44,677 bases of DNA from positions 1 to 44,677 of the IMG/VR virus record IMGVR_UViG_3300017960_000024; one strand, given 5' to 3'. The DNA is from a virus. The position numbers and the translations under genes are program-made. Below the pieces are notes generated by a model. That model made no database searches, was not told the origin of the DNA, and was given only the letters and a program-made list of their open reading frames with translations. Positions 13,775-26,100 of the stretch are shown piece after piece (positions within the stretch are counted from its first letter, which is position 1; every line of letters begins with the position of its first letter).

Positions 13775-15729
13775 TCAGTATACTTGTAAGCAAAATCAAC
13801 GTCAATAGTTTGCCCCCACTCCCAACGATAACCTCCCCAACATTGCAAAAAATCATTACACCAAGTGCCGGGCGCAGAATACCAGCAATTCGTTGCTGGT
13901 AGCCCAAGAAAGCGAGGATCAGAACCATAAGGAGTCGTATCAAGTTCAAAAGTAAGACCCGCCGTTGTACTTGCCACGCTCATCTCTCCAGTAAATCCAG
14001 ATACTGCCGAAAAAGTGCCCGCTACTGGTCCCGACCAATATCCTGTTGTGCTGTATCCTTCCATTACTTTAACGGTAAAATCTGCTACAGTCACATCACC
14101 AGCAACAGCATATTGGCCACCACCAAAACTTGCAATGGGTTGAACGTCAATTTGCGCCTTAACATCGTAACGAGTTGATGGCATACTACCCATTATGACG
14201 CCAACCTGCATAAGCGACCCTTGTTCCGAAACCCATCGATAGCACAAAAGCCCCCCTGTCCCATTAAAGCAAAAGTCATTCACATATGCTAACTTGAAAT
14301 CCCAATTTTCATCGTTAATCGTTAACGTGCCGCCGGGAGCGGTTCTCAGTAAAGACGGCGCAGCAGACAGTTGTGGAAGTATTTGAGTAGTCCAATTACA
14401 AAACGGAATCATAGCAGCTTTTGACATTTTAGTAAAACAAGTTAAACTATTAAACTGATATTGACAATTTGCTTCGTTTCCAACGGCGTGCCATGAAGAA
14501 GAATTAGCAGTTCCAGAAAATCGTTTAGGCGCACGAATTGCGGCTTCTTTTTTGTGCGGCCTTAAAACAAGATCAGTAGTAACAGGGCCAAATGCATCTA
14601 CTGAAATGCTTCCTCCCATATCCTGAGAATCAGCTATTATATTTTGCGAACCAATCCCCGACGCAGGATAGCTTTCAGTATGACCTAATTGATTTGTCCT
14701 TGCAATATCAGAATAAAAATCAATATGAAGAGCACCGCCACCATTCTGAACGACGTTTGTATACACGTTATAAGGCCAATAAGTTCCGCCAAAAGTTGGT
14801 AGAAAATTTTCAATCTGGCCTCCACCGCTTCCGCTAACAACTTCAAAATATGGCGGTTTTACTTTCGCCTTCCATCCATATTGATCGTTCAGCGTCATCG
14901 GCAAAACACGAAAGCCAAAACCACCATCATCAAAAGTTGGAATCTCGTAAACCAAATCTCCACTATGTATTTTCGGAAGGTCACTAACGCGTTCAACCAT
15001 TTCAATTGCGCCTATGTTTGGAACGCCTTCAAATGAAATGTTGGCTCTTCCTGTTTCTGTTGCGTTTTTACTCATTTCAACAGTGTTCGGGAGAGTCACC
15101 AATGTAGTTAGTGTGCCTTCAGGAATTCCAATATAAGAAGTAGAAGGAGCAGAATAACCAATTGAAAAATTAGGACTTGATTCTACGGCGTTTTCGCTTA
15201 ATGTTATTTGAGTCGGGCTGTCGATACTTAGAATAGTCGTCCCTGCCGGAATTCCTTGATTAAGAGTCGTAGACAACCAAATGTCTCCAGTAGCACTTGC
15301 GGTTGCTTCAACATCCATTGTAAATTTCTTACCGGGCACATCATAGGTTTCCATAACTGCGCCAGCCGGTATCCCTGTTCCTTCAACACCCATATTCGTC
15401 ATAGCTCTGAAACTTGAAACCAAATTAACTTCCTTTGAACCTATAACTGTTGTACCAGTATATCTAAACCGAACAGCAGAAATAATGATCAGCATTCCAG
15501 TAATAAAATACGCAGTGGTGTCCACCGTTACAATAGGAGAACCTTTTGTGAAAGCTGAATTTCGCGTAGTTCCAGAGTTAACATATACTTTCATGCCCGT
15601 GTGAATCCAACTCAAAGGGGAGATATTGTTAATTACATTGGAACCACTAACAATATCTCCCCAAAGCCGTCCCGGTGCTGCAAAACCGAGACCATGAATA
15701 TAAGCGTCAGTTTCAATAGGGAGCGCCAT
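13771..15729 (-). CDS. Tail fibre / receptor-binding protein (probable)
   Basis: 652 aa, mostly beta-rich, Gly/Ser/Thr-rich and low in charge. About residues 110-240 contain three related stretches around GIPAGAVM, GIPAGTTILSIDSPTQITLS and GIPEGTLTTL, a short beta repeat common in phage fibres. A central region has GSGGGQIENFLPTFGGTYW. The C-terminal third has many aromatic residues and cysteines (CWYSAPGTWCNDFLQCWGGY), as in receptor-binding tips. No enzyme motif is seen. It lies after the baseplate genes and before the GT9-like gene. It is probably secreted to nowhere and is assembled in the cytoplasm, since no signal peptide is present. The ATG at 15729 overlaps the preceding stop. Confidence 0.6.
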   Translation of the reverse strand: MALPIETDAYIHGLGFAAPGRLWGDIVSGSNVINNISPLSWIHTGMKVYVNSGTTRNSAFTKGSPIVTVDTTAYFITGMLIIISAVRFRYTGTTVIGSKEVNLVSSFRAMTNMGVEGTGIPAGAVMETYDVPGKKFTMDVEATASATGDIWLSTTLNQGIPAGTTILSIDSPTQITLSENAVESSPNFSIGYSAPSTSYIGIPEGTLTTLVTLPNTVEMSKNATETGRANISFEGVPNIGAIEMVERVSDLPKIHSGDLVYEIPTFDDGGFGFRVLPMTLNDQYGWKAKVKPPYFEVVSGSGGGQIENFLPTFGGTYWPYNVYTNVVQNGGGALHIDFYSDIARTNQLGHTESYPASGIGSQNIIADSQDMGGSISVDAFGPVTTDLVLRPHKKEAAIRAPKRFSGTANSSSWHAVGNEANCQYQFNSLTCFTKMSKAAMIPFCNWTTQILPQLSAAPSLLRTAPGGTLTINDENWDFKLAYVNDFCFNGTGGLLCYRWVSEQGSLMQVGVIMGSMPSTRYDVKAQIDVQPIASFGGGQYAVAGDVTVADFTVKVMEGYSTTGYWSGPVAGTFSAVSGFTGEMSVASTTAGLTFELDTTPYGSDPRFLGLPATNCWYSAPGTWCNDFLQCWGGYRWEWGQTIDVDFAYKYTE

Positions 15730-16481
15730 TAAGTTACCACTTGCAAAACGATTGTATCGCCAGTAACCGCGCCAACAGCATCAACCGTTTTGACTTGGAT
15801 AGTATTTCCTGATTGGTCTGCTACTGCTCGGTAAAGCAATCCAGAATCACCACCAGCAGTAAAGTCAATAATAGGAACACCACCGCCCGTAGATGTTGGG
15901 CGCAATTGTAAAATCGTTGGCTTTTCAAAGACAGTTAACAAATCAGAACCATCAGCCGCGCCCGAACCATCTATCGCCCCTCCTGTGATGTAACGCTTTT
16001 CAATACGGCCAATCGTACAACACAGTGCTCTGTAAACAGTCTTACTGGAATCAAAATCGTCTTCATCAATCCAATACAGAGTCCCTTCTGTATCGTCATA
16101 TTCCGTAACCTCAGATTCAAAATTCGTCCAGAACCACATCACAACGATATTAGCATCCCGATTGTAAGTAACTCTTGGGCTGATAATCTCCCGCAAAACT
16201 TTTGCGTCAGTAGCGGTAGTTCCTGTTTTATAAATAGCGCATCTCAAACCATTCGTAAGAACCCCATTAGTAAGCGTTCTTCCTGACATTAGGATTCGTT
16301 GACCCGCTTCGGGATTATTACCACCCGCTACTTTGTATAAACTCGTACCACTTTGTTTGTCGAAAACTTCCATTGCGGTAGCAATGTCTTCTTTCAAAAC
16401 GTCAGGAATATAAGCAACAATATCTCTGTCGCGGTAAATGACTGATTCAGGTTGTCTTGATACGTGAGGAAAGTCGCCCAT
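15729..16481 (-). CDS. Virion structural protein, probably baseplate or fibre-associated
   Basis: 250 aa; family not recognised. It is beta-rich with a Gly-rich stretch (ITGGAIDGSGAADGSD) near residue 165 and a C-terminal beta domain ending GDTIVLQVVT. The N-terminal third has DVLKEDIATAMEVFDKQSG. It lies between two likely tail-tip genes and overlaps the fibre gene by one base, which supports a baseplate or fibre-adaptor role. The ATG at 16481 has an AGGTAGAG stretch upstream. No catalytic motif or membrane segment is seen. Confidence 0.5.
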   Translation of the reverse strand: MGDFPHVSRQPESVIYRDRDIVAYIPDVLKEDIATAMEVFDKQSGTSLYKVAGGNNPEAGQRILMSGRTLTNGVLTNGLRCAIYKTGTTATDAKVLREIISPRVTYNRDANIVVMWFWTNFESEVTEYDDTEGTLYWIDEDDFDSSKTVYRALCCTIGRIEKRYITGGAIDGSGAADGSDLLTVFEKPTILQLRPTSTGGGVPIIDFTAGGDSGLLYRAVADQSGNTIQVKTVDAVGAVTGDTIVLQVVT

Positions 16482-16487
16482 TTTTCT

Positions 16488-17360
16488 CTACCTGTACCAA
16501 ACGGATACGTGCAAGGGAATTCCAGCTTTCCCACTGTTGTAAATAGTCGCGTTCTGCCCTTCAATCTTGATTGCAATTTCACCCAATTCAAACGAAGGCG
16601 GTTGCCCTTCCCAAATTGCTTCAACTACATCAACAGACACAATTTTTCCAGTTACGCCTACGTTGACGCCAGTTGTCCCGCCAGATGTTATAAAAGGCAA
16701 ACCGTCTTCCGTCGAAAAGGTCGACAATTTTTCAACCTTATCCAAAATACCATCTTTACCATTATACAACTCAGCGCCTTGAAACTTGAAGCTTTTTTGA
16801 ACATCCAAGTTGTCTTGGACCAAATCACGCCCATGAGGGTTTGTTTTATCATTCGCATGATGAGCAATGTCTGTGCCGTAAACCTTCCCATTAGGATGAG
16901 CGTCAACAGCCGGTTTATCAACAGACAAATCAATTTTTGCAAGATACAAGACGTTGAATACATTATCGCCATAGGGGAAGTTTTCTTTTGTTATCGGTTT
17001 GAAAGCGTGTTCGTCCGCATACAAATCAGAAGTGAATTTGACGTACAGATGATAGGTTTTTCCCTTGATAAGCTTTTCCCACAACACGGGGTTTTTGGAA
17101 TAGCAATAACCACCGTTGACAATTCCTTCAAATGCGATACGTTCTCCTGTACCTACAAGCATTACCGTATAAGTGCCGTCAACGTTATCTACCAGACGAT
17201 AATGGCCATCTTCAAAAACAGCGCAACGCACCCCTTTTGTTGCCGCCAAAAGTTGATTCTCTATTATATTGGCAGCTTTCTTTTCCTCAGCCTCAGAAAC
17301 CGTTTCATCGTTGCTGATAAAAGGGATTCCAAAGAATTCTGTCTTTTGTTTGTAGGGCAT
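16488..17360 (-). CDS. Tail fibre/baseplate protein with an H-x(n)-NPHG motif
   Basis: 290 aa. Near residues 165-180 it carries HHANDKTNPHG, the histidine/NPH motif found at fibre shafts and attachment regions of many tail fibre proteins. The first 150 residues are a mixed domain with DGTYTVMLVG and GYCYSKNPVLWEKLI. The last 100 residues are a Gly-rich beta segment, GGTTGVNVGVTGKIVSVDV. It is likely a tail fibre or distal tail structural protein. The ATG at 17360 has GAGGTG seven bases upstream. Confidence 0.55.
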   Translation of the reverse strand: MPYKQKTEFFGIPFISNDETVSEAEEKKAANIIENQLLAATKGVRCAVFEDGHYRLVDNVDGTYTVMLVGTGERIAFEGIVNGGYCYSKNPVLWEKLIKGKTYHLYVKFTSDLYADEHAFKPITKENFPYGDNVFNVLYLAKIDLSVDKPAVDAHPNGKVYGTDIAHHANDKTNPHGRDLVQDNLDVQKSFKFQGAELYNGKDGILDKVEKLSTFSTEDGLPFITSGGTTGVNVGVTGKIVSVDVVEAIWEGQPPSFELGEIAIKIEGQNATIYNSGKAGIPLHVSVWYR

Positions 17361-17368
17361 AATTCACC

Positions 17369-17578
17369 TCATGGGCCTGCAACGGAACCATCGCCAACAA
17401 CGGATTTTCCAGCAATGAAATAGTTTCCTTTACGTTTTTGTAATTGGTCTTTGATTTTATTTATCGTATTTGGGCCAAGCTTACTCAACAGGTTTGAAAC
17501 GGAAGACTGAGCTTGCGTTTTTTGAACACCACGCTTTATGAAATAATTGTTCGCGCTACTTCGCCCTCTATGAAGCAT
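17369..17578 (-). CDS. Small basic tail-region protein, unknown
   Basis: 69 aa, basic (RSSANNYFIKRG, then KDQLQKRKG), not recognised. The ATG at 17578 has GGGAG nine bases upstream and lies three bases after the hub-like gene, so it is clearly part of the tail operon. It is too small for a structural shaft. It may be a minor baseplate part or an assembly factor. Confidence 0.55.
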   Translation of the reverse strand: MLHRGRSSANNYFIKRGVQKTQAQSSVSNLLSKLGPNTINKIKDQLQKRKGNYFIAGKSVVGDGSVAGP

Positions 17579-17581
17579 AAT

Positions 17582-20098
17582 TTATCTCCCTGAAGCGAAT
17601 TCTAAATCAGTTGTCCAAGTTTTTCCTTGCAAATCAACATTGTGCGATACAGAAACGATCACGTAACTTCCCCAACGATCATAGGGCATAATCCGAGAAT
17701 CGCCGGGAATTGAAGTGCGTCCCGTCAGTTCGTAAATCTTCGTCAATGATTGAATTTGCGTATCAATGTCTTCAAGCTTTTCATCTGTCACGTAGCCGGG
17801 AACACCATACACAATTGGCTTAGACCAAGGAATATATGGGTCCGTTCCATATTCACGCGACCAAAGAATCAATGGAAAAATAGGCAACTCAGCGCCTTCA
17901 ACAACTTGACGGCTGGATGGTTCAATTTTTTGCAATCCCAGAATCAGACGTTCATTGCGCAAATCTTGAAAATCAGGACTTCGGTCAATCGTGATCACTT
18001 CTGTGTTTGGATAATCACCTGACCTGTCTGGTCCAAGAATAATCGGCAAACCATCTGTTGCAAGCGCATAGAAATATATTTGCCCGTCCTTATGAATCAC
18101 ATAATTATGCGCGGTCAATTCCATCACTTGATTCATTGCATCAAGCGCAGTTGTCCCTGTTTTGAAATCAACTAATGGTGCCGCAATATCATCAGAAGAA
18201 GGAAGCTTTCGGCTCCCAGCAGCATAAGCCATGTTGCGGATAAGTCCACTATATTGAGTCAAGAATTGTGAAACCTCGCTGAACAACTTTCCATCAAAAA
18301 ACGGGACGTTGATCAATACAATGTCTTCCATTTTCTTTTCAAGGCCAACCAATGGAATAGTGAAGTCTGCTCCATCTGAACTTTGAGTATCCGTTACGCC
18401 CATCCCCAAACCGGCAAAAATTCTTCCTGCAACAGAACCCGCAGGCGCATTAGAAACGTCAATTGTTATTGCTCCAATGCTTTGATCTGGAGTTGCGGTC
18501 TGACTTGTCAAACCGTATTTATCAACGACAATTTGACCGCTGGAACCGTCTAACCCGACAGTTACATTAACTGATTTGATATAATTTGGCCAACCTGTAA
18601 GCGTTGAGCCGCCAACGCTCAAATTGAAAGAGCCATTTCCTGTTAAGATATTTACACCGCGCTGTTCCCTTGTGCGCAAGATATAACCAAACATCTCCCC
18701 GGCACGCCTCGCTGGTTTGTCATTGTCAAAAGCAATTCGAGCATATTTCCATTCCGTTTCAACATCAATCGACTTTCCTGTTTCAACATCGCTGGCTGCA
18801 ATATTATAGTCTGTATCATTGTTGGTCCAAATCGGATAGACATCATATTCATACGTAACAGCTAAAATGCCCGCTGTTGGATCAGCAGCTTGATCTTTTG
18901 ATCCAATGAAAAAGCTATCAATCACAGCAGCGTTAGAAAAATAGATTGGCAAATAAGCCATATCAAAACGGCAATTTTTTGTTATGGCATTAATCTCGTT
19001 TCCAAACAAAACCTTTGCCTTGTCGCCAGCGGGCATTTTGATAAAGACGTCAGCCGGATTTTCTGGATCAAACGTTCCAGTTACGCCGCCTGCGCCACGC
19101 TGTTGCAATGTTGGATCGTTGATGCTTAGCTCGCGGTCTTTCACACAAAACTGACTGGCAACATTCACGACATTTCTAATGTCTTGGATTCCATTTGCAA
19201 CGATGACGCCATTCCATACGGGGTAGACGATCAATATATACAGCATTGTTGCTTCAGTAAATTCTGCTTCTTGTGGTGGTGCTTCTTTTGCTGCCGCCTG
19301 AACCAACTGCGCGCGTTCTTCCTCTTGTCCAATTTTGATACGCATTCCATTGGAATCAAGAAAGATTTCAAGCTCGTTTGCTGACAACGCAACACTCCAG
19401 CGTTTTGTTTCGTCATCAGCAGCCTGCTTTGCAGCAGTTGTTGGAACAACATTAACGAGTAAGCAAAAAGCACCTTCTCCTACGAGTTCAGTTGGCTCCC
19501 ACTCTCCCGTTGGCGCTCCAGTTGGCTCATCGAGCTGTAATTCTGCGGATGTTCCTCCTTCGCCATCTCCTGTGTCGTCTTTTTGATTGATTGAAATTGC
19601 GTCATGCGCTACCGTAAGACAACGTTTGTCTTCATCAGTCAATGTAGATGAACCAGCAAGCTTAACAACGGTCCAATCAAAAAGATTATAAGTTCCATTG
19701 GTAAGTTCTTTTGCTTTTTTGTCATCGCCAAGATTGCCGAATCCGTTTTTGACAAGAAGCTTAGAGGGGATCATCAACTTGGGCATAACTGAATTGACTG
19801 AAGTAATGAACCCAGAAGGGGCCAAACTTACAACGTCAGTCCAATTGTCTGCTGTAATAAAATCAGGAGTTGTTCCAATTCCTGCTCTTTCATAAGCACC
19901 TCCCATATTCCAAAAGTAAAAAGCCTTTGGATATTCTGGCGTGAAAGTTGTCAAATCTCCAGAAGGGTCAATATCATCAGGATACACTTTTGTAATTTCA
20001 TTTCCAAAATCAACACGGGTGAAACTGTCCCGTATGATTTCCGGTTGTCCCGGCGCAGGGATTACAAAAGTAAGTTCTACTATTGGATTGTCAGACAT
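17582..20098 (-). CDS. Baseplate hub / tail-associated structural protein
   Basis: 838 aa, encoded directly after the tape measure gene, where hub (gp27/Tal-like) proteins are expected. About residues 600-835 look like the hub core: a helix with SEVSQFLTQYSGLIRNMAY, the stretch ALDAMNQVMELTAHNYVIHKDGQIYFYA, and DLRNERLILGLQ, a pattern frequent in tail hub proteins. An acidic loop (DDTGDGEGG, near 175) and an Ala/Glu-rich insert near 250-275 suggest flexible inserted domains. No lysozyme or peptidase motif is visible. It probably joins the tail tube to the tip and fibres. The ATG at 20098 follows GGATGAACA. Confidence 0.65.
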   Translation of the reverse strand: MSDNPIVELTFVIPAPGQPEIIRDSFTRVDFGNEITKVYPDDIDPSGDLTTFTPEYPKAFYFWNMGGAYERAGIGTTPDFITADNWTDVVSLAPSGFITSVNSVMPKLMIPSKLLVKNGFGNLGDDKKAKELTNGTYNLFDWTVVKLAGSSTLTDEDKRCLTVAHDAISINQKDDTGDGEGGTSAELQLDEPTGAPTGEWEPTELVGEGAFCLLVNVVPTTAAKQAADDETKRWSVALSANELEIFLDSNGMRIKIGQEEERAQLVQAAAKEAPPQEAEFTEATMLYILIVYPVWNGVIVANGIQDIRNVVNVASQFCVKDRELSINDPTLQQRGAGGVTGTFDPENPADVFIKMPAGDKAKVLFGNEINAITKNCRFDMAYLPIYFSNAAVIDSFFIGSKDQAADPTAGILAVTYEYDVYPIWTNNDTDYNIAASDVETGKSIDVETEWKYARIAFDNDKPARRAGEMFGYILRTREQRGVNILTGNGSFNLSVGGSTLTGWPNYIKSVNVTVGLDGSSGQIVVDKYGLTSQTATPDQSIGAITIDVSNAPAGSVAGRIFAGLGMGVTDTQSSDGADFTIPLVGLEKKMEDIVLINVPFFDGKLFSEVSQFLTQYSGLIRNMAYAAGSRKLPSSDDIAAPLVDFKTGTTALDAMNQVMELTAHNYVIHKDGQIYFYALATDGLPIILGPDRSGDYPNTEVITIDRSPDFQDLRNERLILGLQKIEPSSRQVVEGAELPIFPLILWSREYGTDPYIPWSKPIVYGVPGYVTDEKLEDIDTQIQSLTKIYELTGRTSIPGDSRIMPYDRWGSYVIVSVSHNVDLQGKTWTTDLEFASGR

Positions 20099-20108
20099 TG
20101 TTCATCCA

Positions 20109-23100
20109 TTAAGTTGGTTGATACTTATTTGGATAACCGTTTGAATTCATAGCACGAGAAAACTCTGTTGAAGCCACTAACTTCGGAACCATATCGAAAA
20201 CAATTTTTTCAACAGACGGTCTAATATCAATTTTTCCATCAGAACTAATGCTGAGTTGAATCGGAACTTTCTGCATCGGGGCTGTCGCGGTTCCTCCCCC
20301 TGCGCCACCTGCGCCACCTGTCGCAGCAGTGGCAGCAGTTGCCCCTGTTGCTTCTGGTACAACCTTTTGGAACGGCGCAGGTCTTCTTGCAGCAGCTGGC
20401 CGACGTGCGCCTCCACCTCTGCGCCTGCCCCCTAATCCGACTTTTGGAGTCAATGCACCAGTCAATGCAGCTTGCATACCTCCAAACAAACCGCCAAGAT
20501 TTCCTTGAGTAGCAGCAACTGCCCCTCCAAGCATTCCTTGTACCCCGCCAACAGCACCAGAAAGACCACCTGCTAAATCTAATCCTGCAAAACCGGGCAT
20601 TCCGGCACCATCTGCCATGGAAGTAATTGGCGCAAGAAAGTTTTGAAGCGCAGGTGGAATTTTGCCAGCGCCCACGCCTGCGATTGGCGCTCTGATTCCT
20701 CTTTTTCCAAGCCCTCTTTTTGCCGACGAATCGACGGTTGTTTCAACTGCTTTTGTAACTGCTTTTTTCTCTCCTGTTTCTTCCTTGAGGAGAGTAACAA
20801 TTCTGTCAGCAGATTCTTTATTGCCTTTTTCACCAGTTGACAAAATAGTTCTAATTGCTCCAAAAATGTCTTTTTGTGTCCGCCCCTCTTTTTTCGCATC
20901 TGTATAAAACCGTTTTGCACTTTCAAAATCTTGTTTTTCTTTTGGATTAAGTTTTGGCGCTTTTGGTAAGCGCCCTTTCCCCGCTTCAACCTGAAGAGCA
21001 GTAATAATTTTATCTGCCGATTTTTTGTCTTCATCAGAACCACCACTCAGAATTGCTCTTGTTGAATCCAAAATGTCTTTTTGAGTTCTGCCTTCTTTAA
21101 CCGCATCACGATAAAATCGTTTTGCAGACTCAAAATGCTGTTTTTCCTCCGAAGTCAAAACTGGCATTACCATTTGTGGTTTTCCCGCCATAGGGACCGC
21201 TGCGCGCCCCGTTGCCCCTCCTGCGACCATTGCATTCACCGGGTGCCGCGTTGGACCTGCTCCCGCGCGGAAAGTTTGATTCCTCATCACCCCTGAAAAA
21301 TCGCGCATTGTGTTGCGATTTCCACTTGTTGCTTCCCACATTATTTCCGCTGCATCATGCATTCGTTTTGAAGCGTCAACGTTTGTATCAGCCGCTTTGA
21401 TTTGTTTGTCTTCTGGTTTTGTTGGGGCCGCGCCACCGCCACGACCCCCTCTTGGGCCACCGCCCACTCCAGCAAGACGTGCTTGACGCTCTGCAACCGT
21501 CATTGCCCCACCGCCAGTGACTAAACCCGAAGCTACGTTTTGAACAAACCCCGTTCCAAAGATTTGCGCTTTGGTCATCAACTGCCGACGCGCCCCACGC
21601 GCAGAACGGATTGCGCCAAACGCTTTATCAAGCAACTTATCATAGGCGTCACGTTGTGCGCCCAACGCCTTCTTTTGAACGTCAGCTGCCGCTCTAACAT
21701 ATTTCAAACGTAATTGTTCTGTTCTTTCTGTAACTCCTGTCGCTGCTTCCGCGTCTTTCCACGCTTCCAAAAGTATGTCACGTTGTTGTTTAGCAGCTCC
21801 CAGTTGTTCCATTTGGATTGTAAAGATTTGGCCAACGCTCCAACCAAGCGTATTCGCAAGGTCTTGTTGAATATCAAGTTCTTCTTTTCTGATTTCCAAT
21901 CCAGCCATGTCTGCTTTCAGCCGACGATCTAAAGCGTCCATCGAAGCGCTTAGGACATGTCTTTCAGCTTCTAAACGCTCTTTTGCAAGCGAAGCCATTT
22001 CACTCTCATATTGTAAACGTATTCGTGAAAGTTTTGCTGGGTCTCCTTTCGCCGCTAATACCATTCCTTCAAAAACAGCTTTAACAACTTTTTCTTGTTC
22101 CTTGAGTTGATCTACTAAATCTTCATGACCTCTTGAGATCGCTTCTTGTGATCTTGCATACGCTATTGCTGCCGTCCGAGAATCCATCATTTCAGAAGCA
22201 AGATCGCCCATTGCAGCAGCCGTGTCCAAAACATTCCTTGCCGCTTGTTGAGGAATACTATCAGCAATTGCACGCCGCTGCGCCTCAAGCATTCGCGGAA
22301 GGACAGCCATGTCCAAGTTTAACTCAGCAATTCGTTTTTTAATTTTTTTAGCCGTCTCTTGAATGCCTCCAGAAAAAGCTTGCGTAGTCAAAATCATAAT
22401 ATCAAATGCGCCTTTAATATCGTCAATAGGCACTTCAGGAGCAGCTGCTGAAACTTCTGCAAGACTTTTGTCCAATTCCTTTTTTGCGTCAACAACGTTT
22501 TGTCCAAACTTCTTTAGTTTTTCTCTCCCAACTTTTGCAAGCCTCTTCTCTTCAAATTTTTCAAACGCTTTTTTAACTGCTTCCGCTTGATCAAGCAACA
22601 ATTTTTCAAAACCTTTTGCCTTATCCTTTCCAAATGCCTTTTTTAACCTTGGGGCCATTGCTTCTATGTTGAATCTTTTTGAAATCGTTTCATCAATGAG
22701 CGCAAACTGTTCTCCGACTTTTTTCATCACGTTAGCAGCTTTGGCACCGCCTTCTGCCAATTTTTTCAAAGACTCTAAATTTCCCTTAGCGATTGTGAGT
22801 TGTTTAGAATATTTTTCCCCTGTTTTCAAAATTTCTTTTCCTGAAAGCTCTGCATTGACCCCCATCAACCCTGCAAGTTCTCTTTCTTTTGATAAAGTAG
22901 CAATAGAACGCTCCATCGATTGTACCACGCCACTCTCATCAATCAACGTCGCGCCAAGTTTGAGAACGCCAACAAACCTTCGCAAGCGTTTTTGAACCCC
23001 TTCTAAAGTTTTTTCTTGCGCTTTTAATCCAATATTTCTTTCTTCCTGAAGCGCTTTGATCTTTTGCATCCGGTTCACAAGTTGTTGAAGTCCCTGCGCT

Positions 23101-26100
23101 TCTTCGCTGACGATGTCTTGTTGTTTTTTCATTTCCTCAAGGCGTTTTTTCATCCATTTTGCTGCTTCTGCTTCAACCCCATTCAAAGAGGATTCCCACT
23201 CTAATATATCGTTTGCATCACCCAATTGTTTAGCGCGAACCACGAGCGCTTTTTGTTGCTGTTCGTAGCTTTCTTTTGCTATCTTAAAACCACCTTCTGC
23301 AAACTTTCTTACTTCTGCCTGCGCTTTCATCAATTCTTTATAACCGGCTTTTTCCTTTTCTGTCATTGTATTACGATGACCAAATTCTTCCAATACACTT
23401 CTCCCAATTTCTGCATTGAAATCAGCAGCTTCTTTTTCAGCTTTGGCTAAATCAGCCATTTTTTCTTTTGCTTTTTCAAACTCATTGAACGCTTTCTCAG
23501 ACGCTTCAAGCATTGACACGTCAAAATCAAACTCCGGCATATCTTTCAAGCCTTTTATTCGCGCCTGAGTGGTCTCGATCACATTTTTTAATGCTTCGGC
23601 ATTTTCCTCTCTGACTTGATAGAACCCAGTTTCTTTGCTCAATGTTTTCTTAAATTGATTAACCAAATCTTTATGATTGCCCTTCAAACCCCGAACCACT
23701 GCGTTCATATCCTTGTTAAAATCGCCAACAGTAAATTTTTCAGTCGTTGCTTCAATAATTTCTGCCCCTCGCCGTAAACTTTTCGTCACTTCTGGAACAG
23801 ATTCGGCTAATGCATTTGTTACATCGGCTAACATTGCTGAGAAGTCATCAGTAGCGTCGCCCATTACATCAGTGCCAATATCAATTTTAAGGTCAAGCAT
23901 AGCTTGCTTAATTCCAAGTTGTAATTCGGAGCGCAGTACAGCTGGGATATCCTCAAAACGCCCCACAAGGTTTAAGAGCCCCTGAGCATATTTCTTTGCT
24001 GCTTCCAATTCAACTTTGTGCAATGAAGCCAATGCTGCTTGTCTTTGCTTTCCTTCCAGATTGGAATTGTTCATAATCATATCTCGGGCTAAGCTGAATT
24101 GTCTTTTCATCTGGCTGAATTCTCTTGTAATTGCCGTTTCTCCTTGTTCCATAGCGGCAGAAAAATCAGCGGAAGCTCCAAGGCCCATTTCAAGATTTTC
24201 AAAAGTCAAATCAGCAACTGTTTTGTTTAACCGCGCCAAGTTTACAATAGGCGATTCAACAGCTGATTTCAAAAATCCAAGAACTCGTTGAAGTTCAAGG
24301 GCTGACCGTTGCATTTTGGTTGCTTCTATTATCGCGCTTGTATGCTTTTCAATTGCAATAATTTCTTCTTCAAAAGCTTGTTTACTCCTTTCAAATGCCG
24401 CTGTTCCAAATATTGCATCCCAATCAATACTTCCTGCTATCGATGTCCCAATTTGCGCTCCAATTGCTGCCCCCATTGGGCCACCAAGCGCAGCGCCAAT
24501 TCCACCACCAACTGCGCCAGTAACTGCGGTCATAGCTTTTTGGTGAACAGTAAGTTGGTCATTAAACCCTGTTTCAATTGCCGCAAGGACAGCGCCACCA
24601 ACTGCACCACCAGCCGCGCCCCCAAGGGTACCCCTTTGCATTGTGAGCATCTGTCTACCAAACCCACCGGGAGCGGCAGCGCCTCCCACTGGAGAGACTT
24701 TTGCATTTTTAATTTGATCAAGTTTAGATTCAACCTGATCCGTGTTCACATCTATTTTTGTCGTGTCCCGTTCAATATCTTTTAACTTATTTCCTGATAT
24801 TTTCTCCGTCATCCCAATTTTGTCTAAAAGCAATTTGATCGTTTTGGACATTACAAACAAAGACCAAATGGTTGCTCCAGTTTGTAACAACGCACCAGAA
24901 GCAGTTGTAAAATATGATAAACTGTTTGGAATGTATTCAGAAAGACTTTTCTCAATACTTTCCAAAGCGGTTGCCATATCTCGCTGAGTTTTCAGCGCCT
25001 CAACTTCTGCCGCGCTTCCTTCTGGCATCTCTGCTTCTTCCGCGCCTGCCAAACCAGCAGCTTGCATCTCAATGACTTGCTGAACCTTTCCTTGCTCAGC
25101 AAGCGCAAACCAAGCAGCAGCTTGATCGTCAAGGCTTGCAGTAATGTTCAAATCTGTTTCAAGCGTTGGAATTTGTTGAAGCAATTCAACATACGTTCTC
25201 AAACGGTCAGTTGGGTCTTCGCCAAAAGCTTCTTCTAACTTTGTAGCAGCGCTAACAAGTTGTTCTATACTTACGACACCCGTAACAGACCCGCTTTTCA
25301 AAACATCTTGAAATCGAATTGCTTCATCAGATGTTAAACGCAAGCGCGAACGCAAATCATCCAACCCTTGTGAGCCACCTTTGAAATCTGGAATTGTCCG
25401 CGCAGCAATAGCGGTTTGCACGTTGTATTTGGCCCACTTCTTTTGAGCGTCAAGCAATCTCGTTCCAAAATCAGAAAGTTGTTTTCCTGCATAAGCAATT
25501 GCAAGCCCAAACGCAATCGCCCCTGTCGCATTCTCTCCTAACCCTCCGCCAAGTCCATCAACTTCGCGTTTCGCATCTTCTGAAGCTTTTCCAAGCACCG
25601 TAACTTTTTCAGCACCCTTTTCAAAATCACTTGCAGCCGCGACCAATGTTCCACGGCCCAATTGAGTCTCTTCAAGTGCTTGTACTTTGTCCAAGAGTTC
25701 GTCAAATTCGTCATTGAGGCGTTTTACTTCTTTTGGATCAGTGGCACCCTCAATTTCAAATTCAAGAGCAATTAATTGTTTTCCCCCTGCTTCCAACTCT
25801 TTTCTTGTTGCTTCAAACTCCTCTTTCATCTTCATGACTTTTGTTTGATCAACAATCTTTGCAAGGCGTGCCCAATCTTCAGTCTTCGGCCCAGCCCCCA
25901 TGCTGCGCATAAATTCAACAGCGGAACGCCTTTCCTTGTTCGCTCCTTTCGAAGCTTTTGCAATATCCTCATAAACGCTGATTTCTTTCTTTTTTTGATC
26001 AACGCTTCTTTTAGTCTCTTTTATTTCCTTGTTAAGATTGTCAAGCGTTTTCTTGTCGCTTTTTCCTTTTGTCTTTGTAGCATCTACAAGGCCCAATAAT

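Noticed and set aside
16761-16766. TATAAT inside a fibre gene as a promoter
   Set aside because: It is a chance product of Leu-Tyr-Asn codons, with no -35 box and no gene start nearby.
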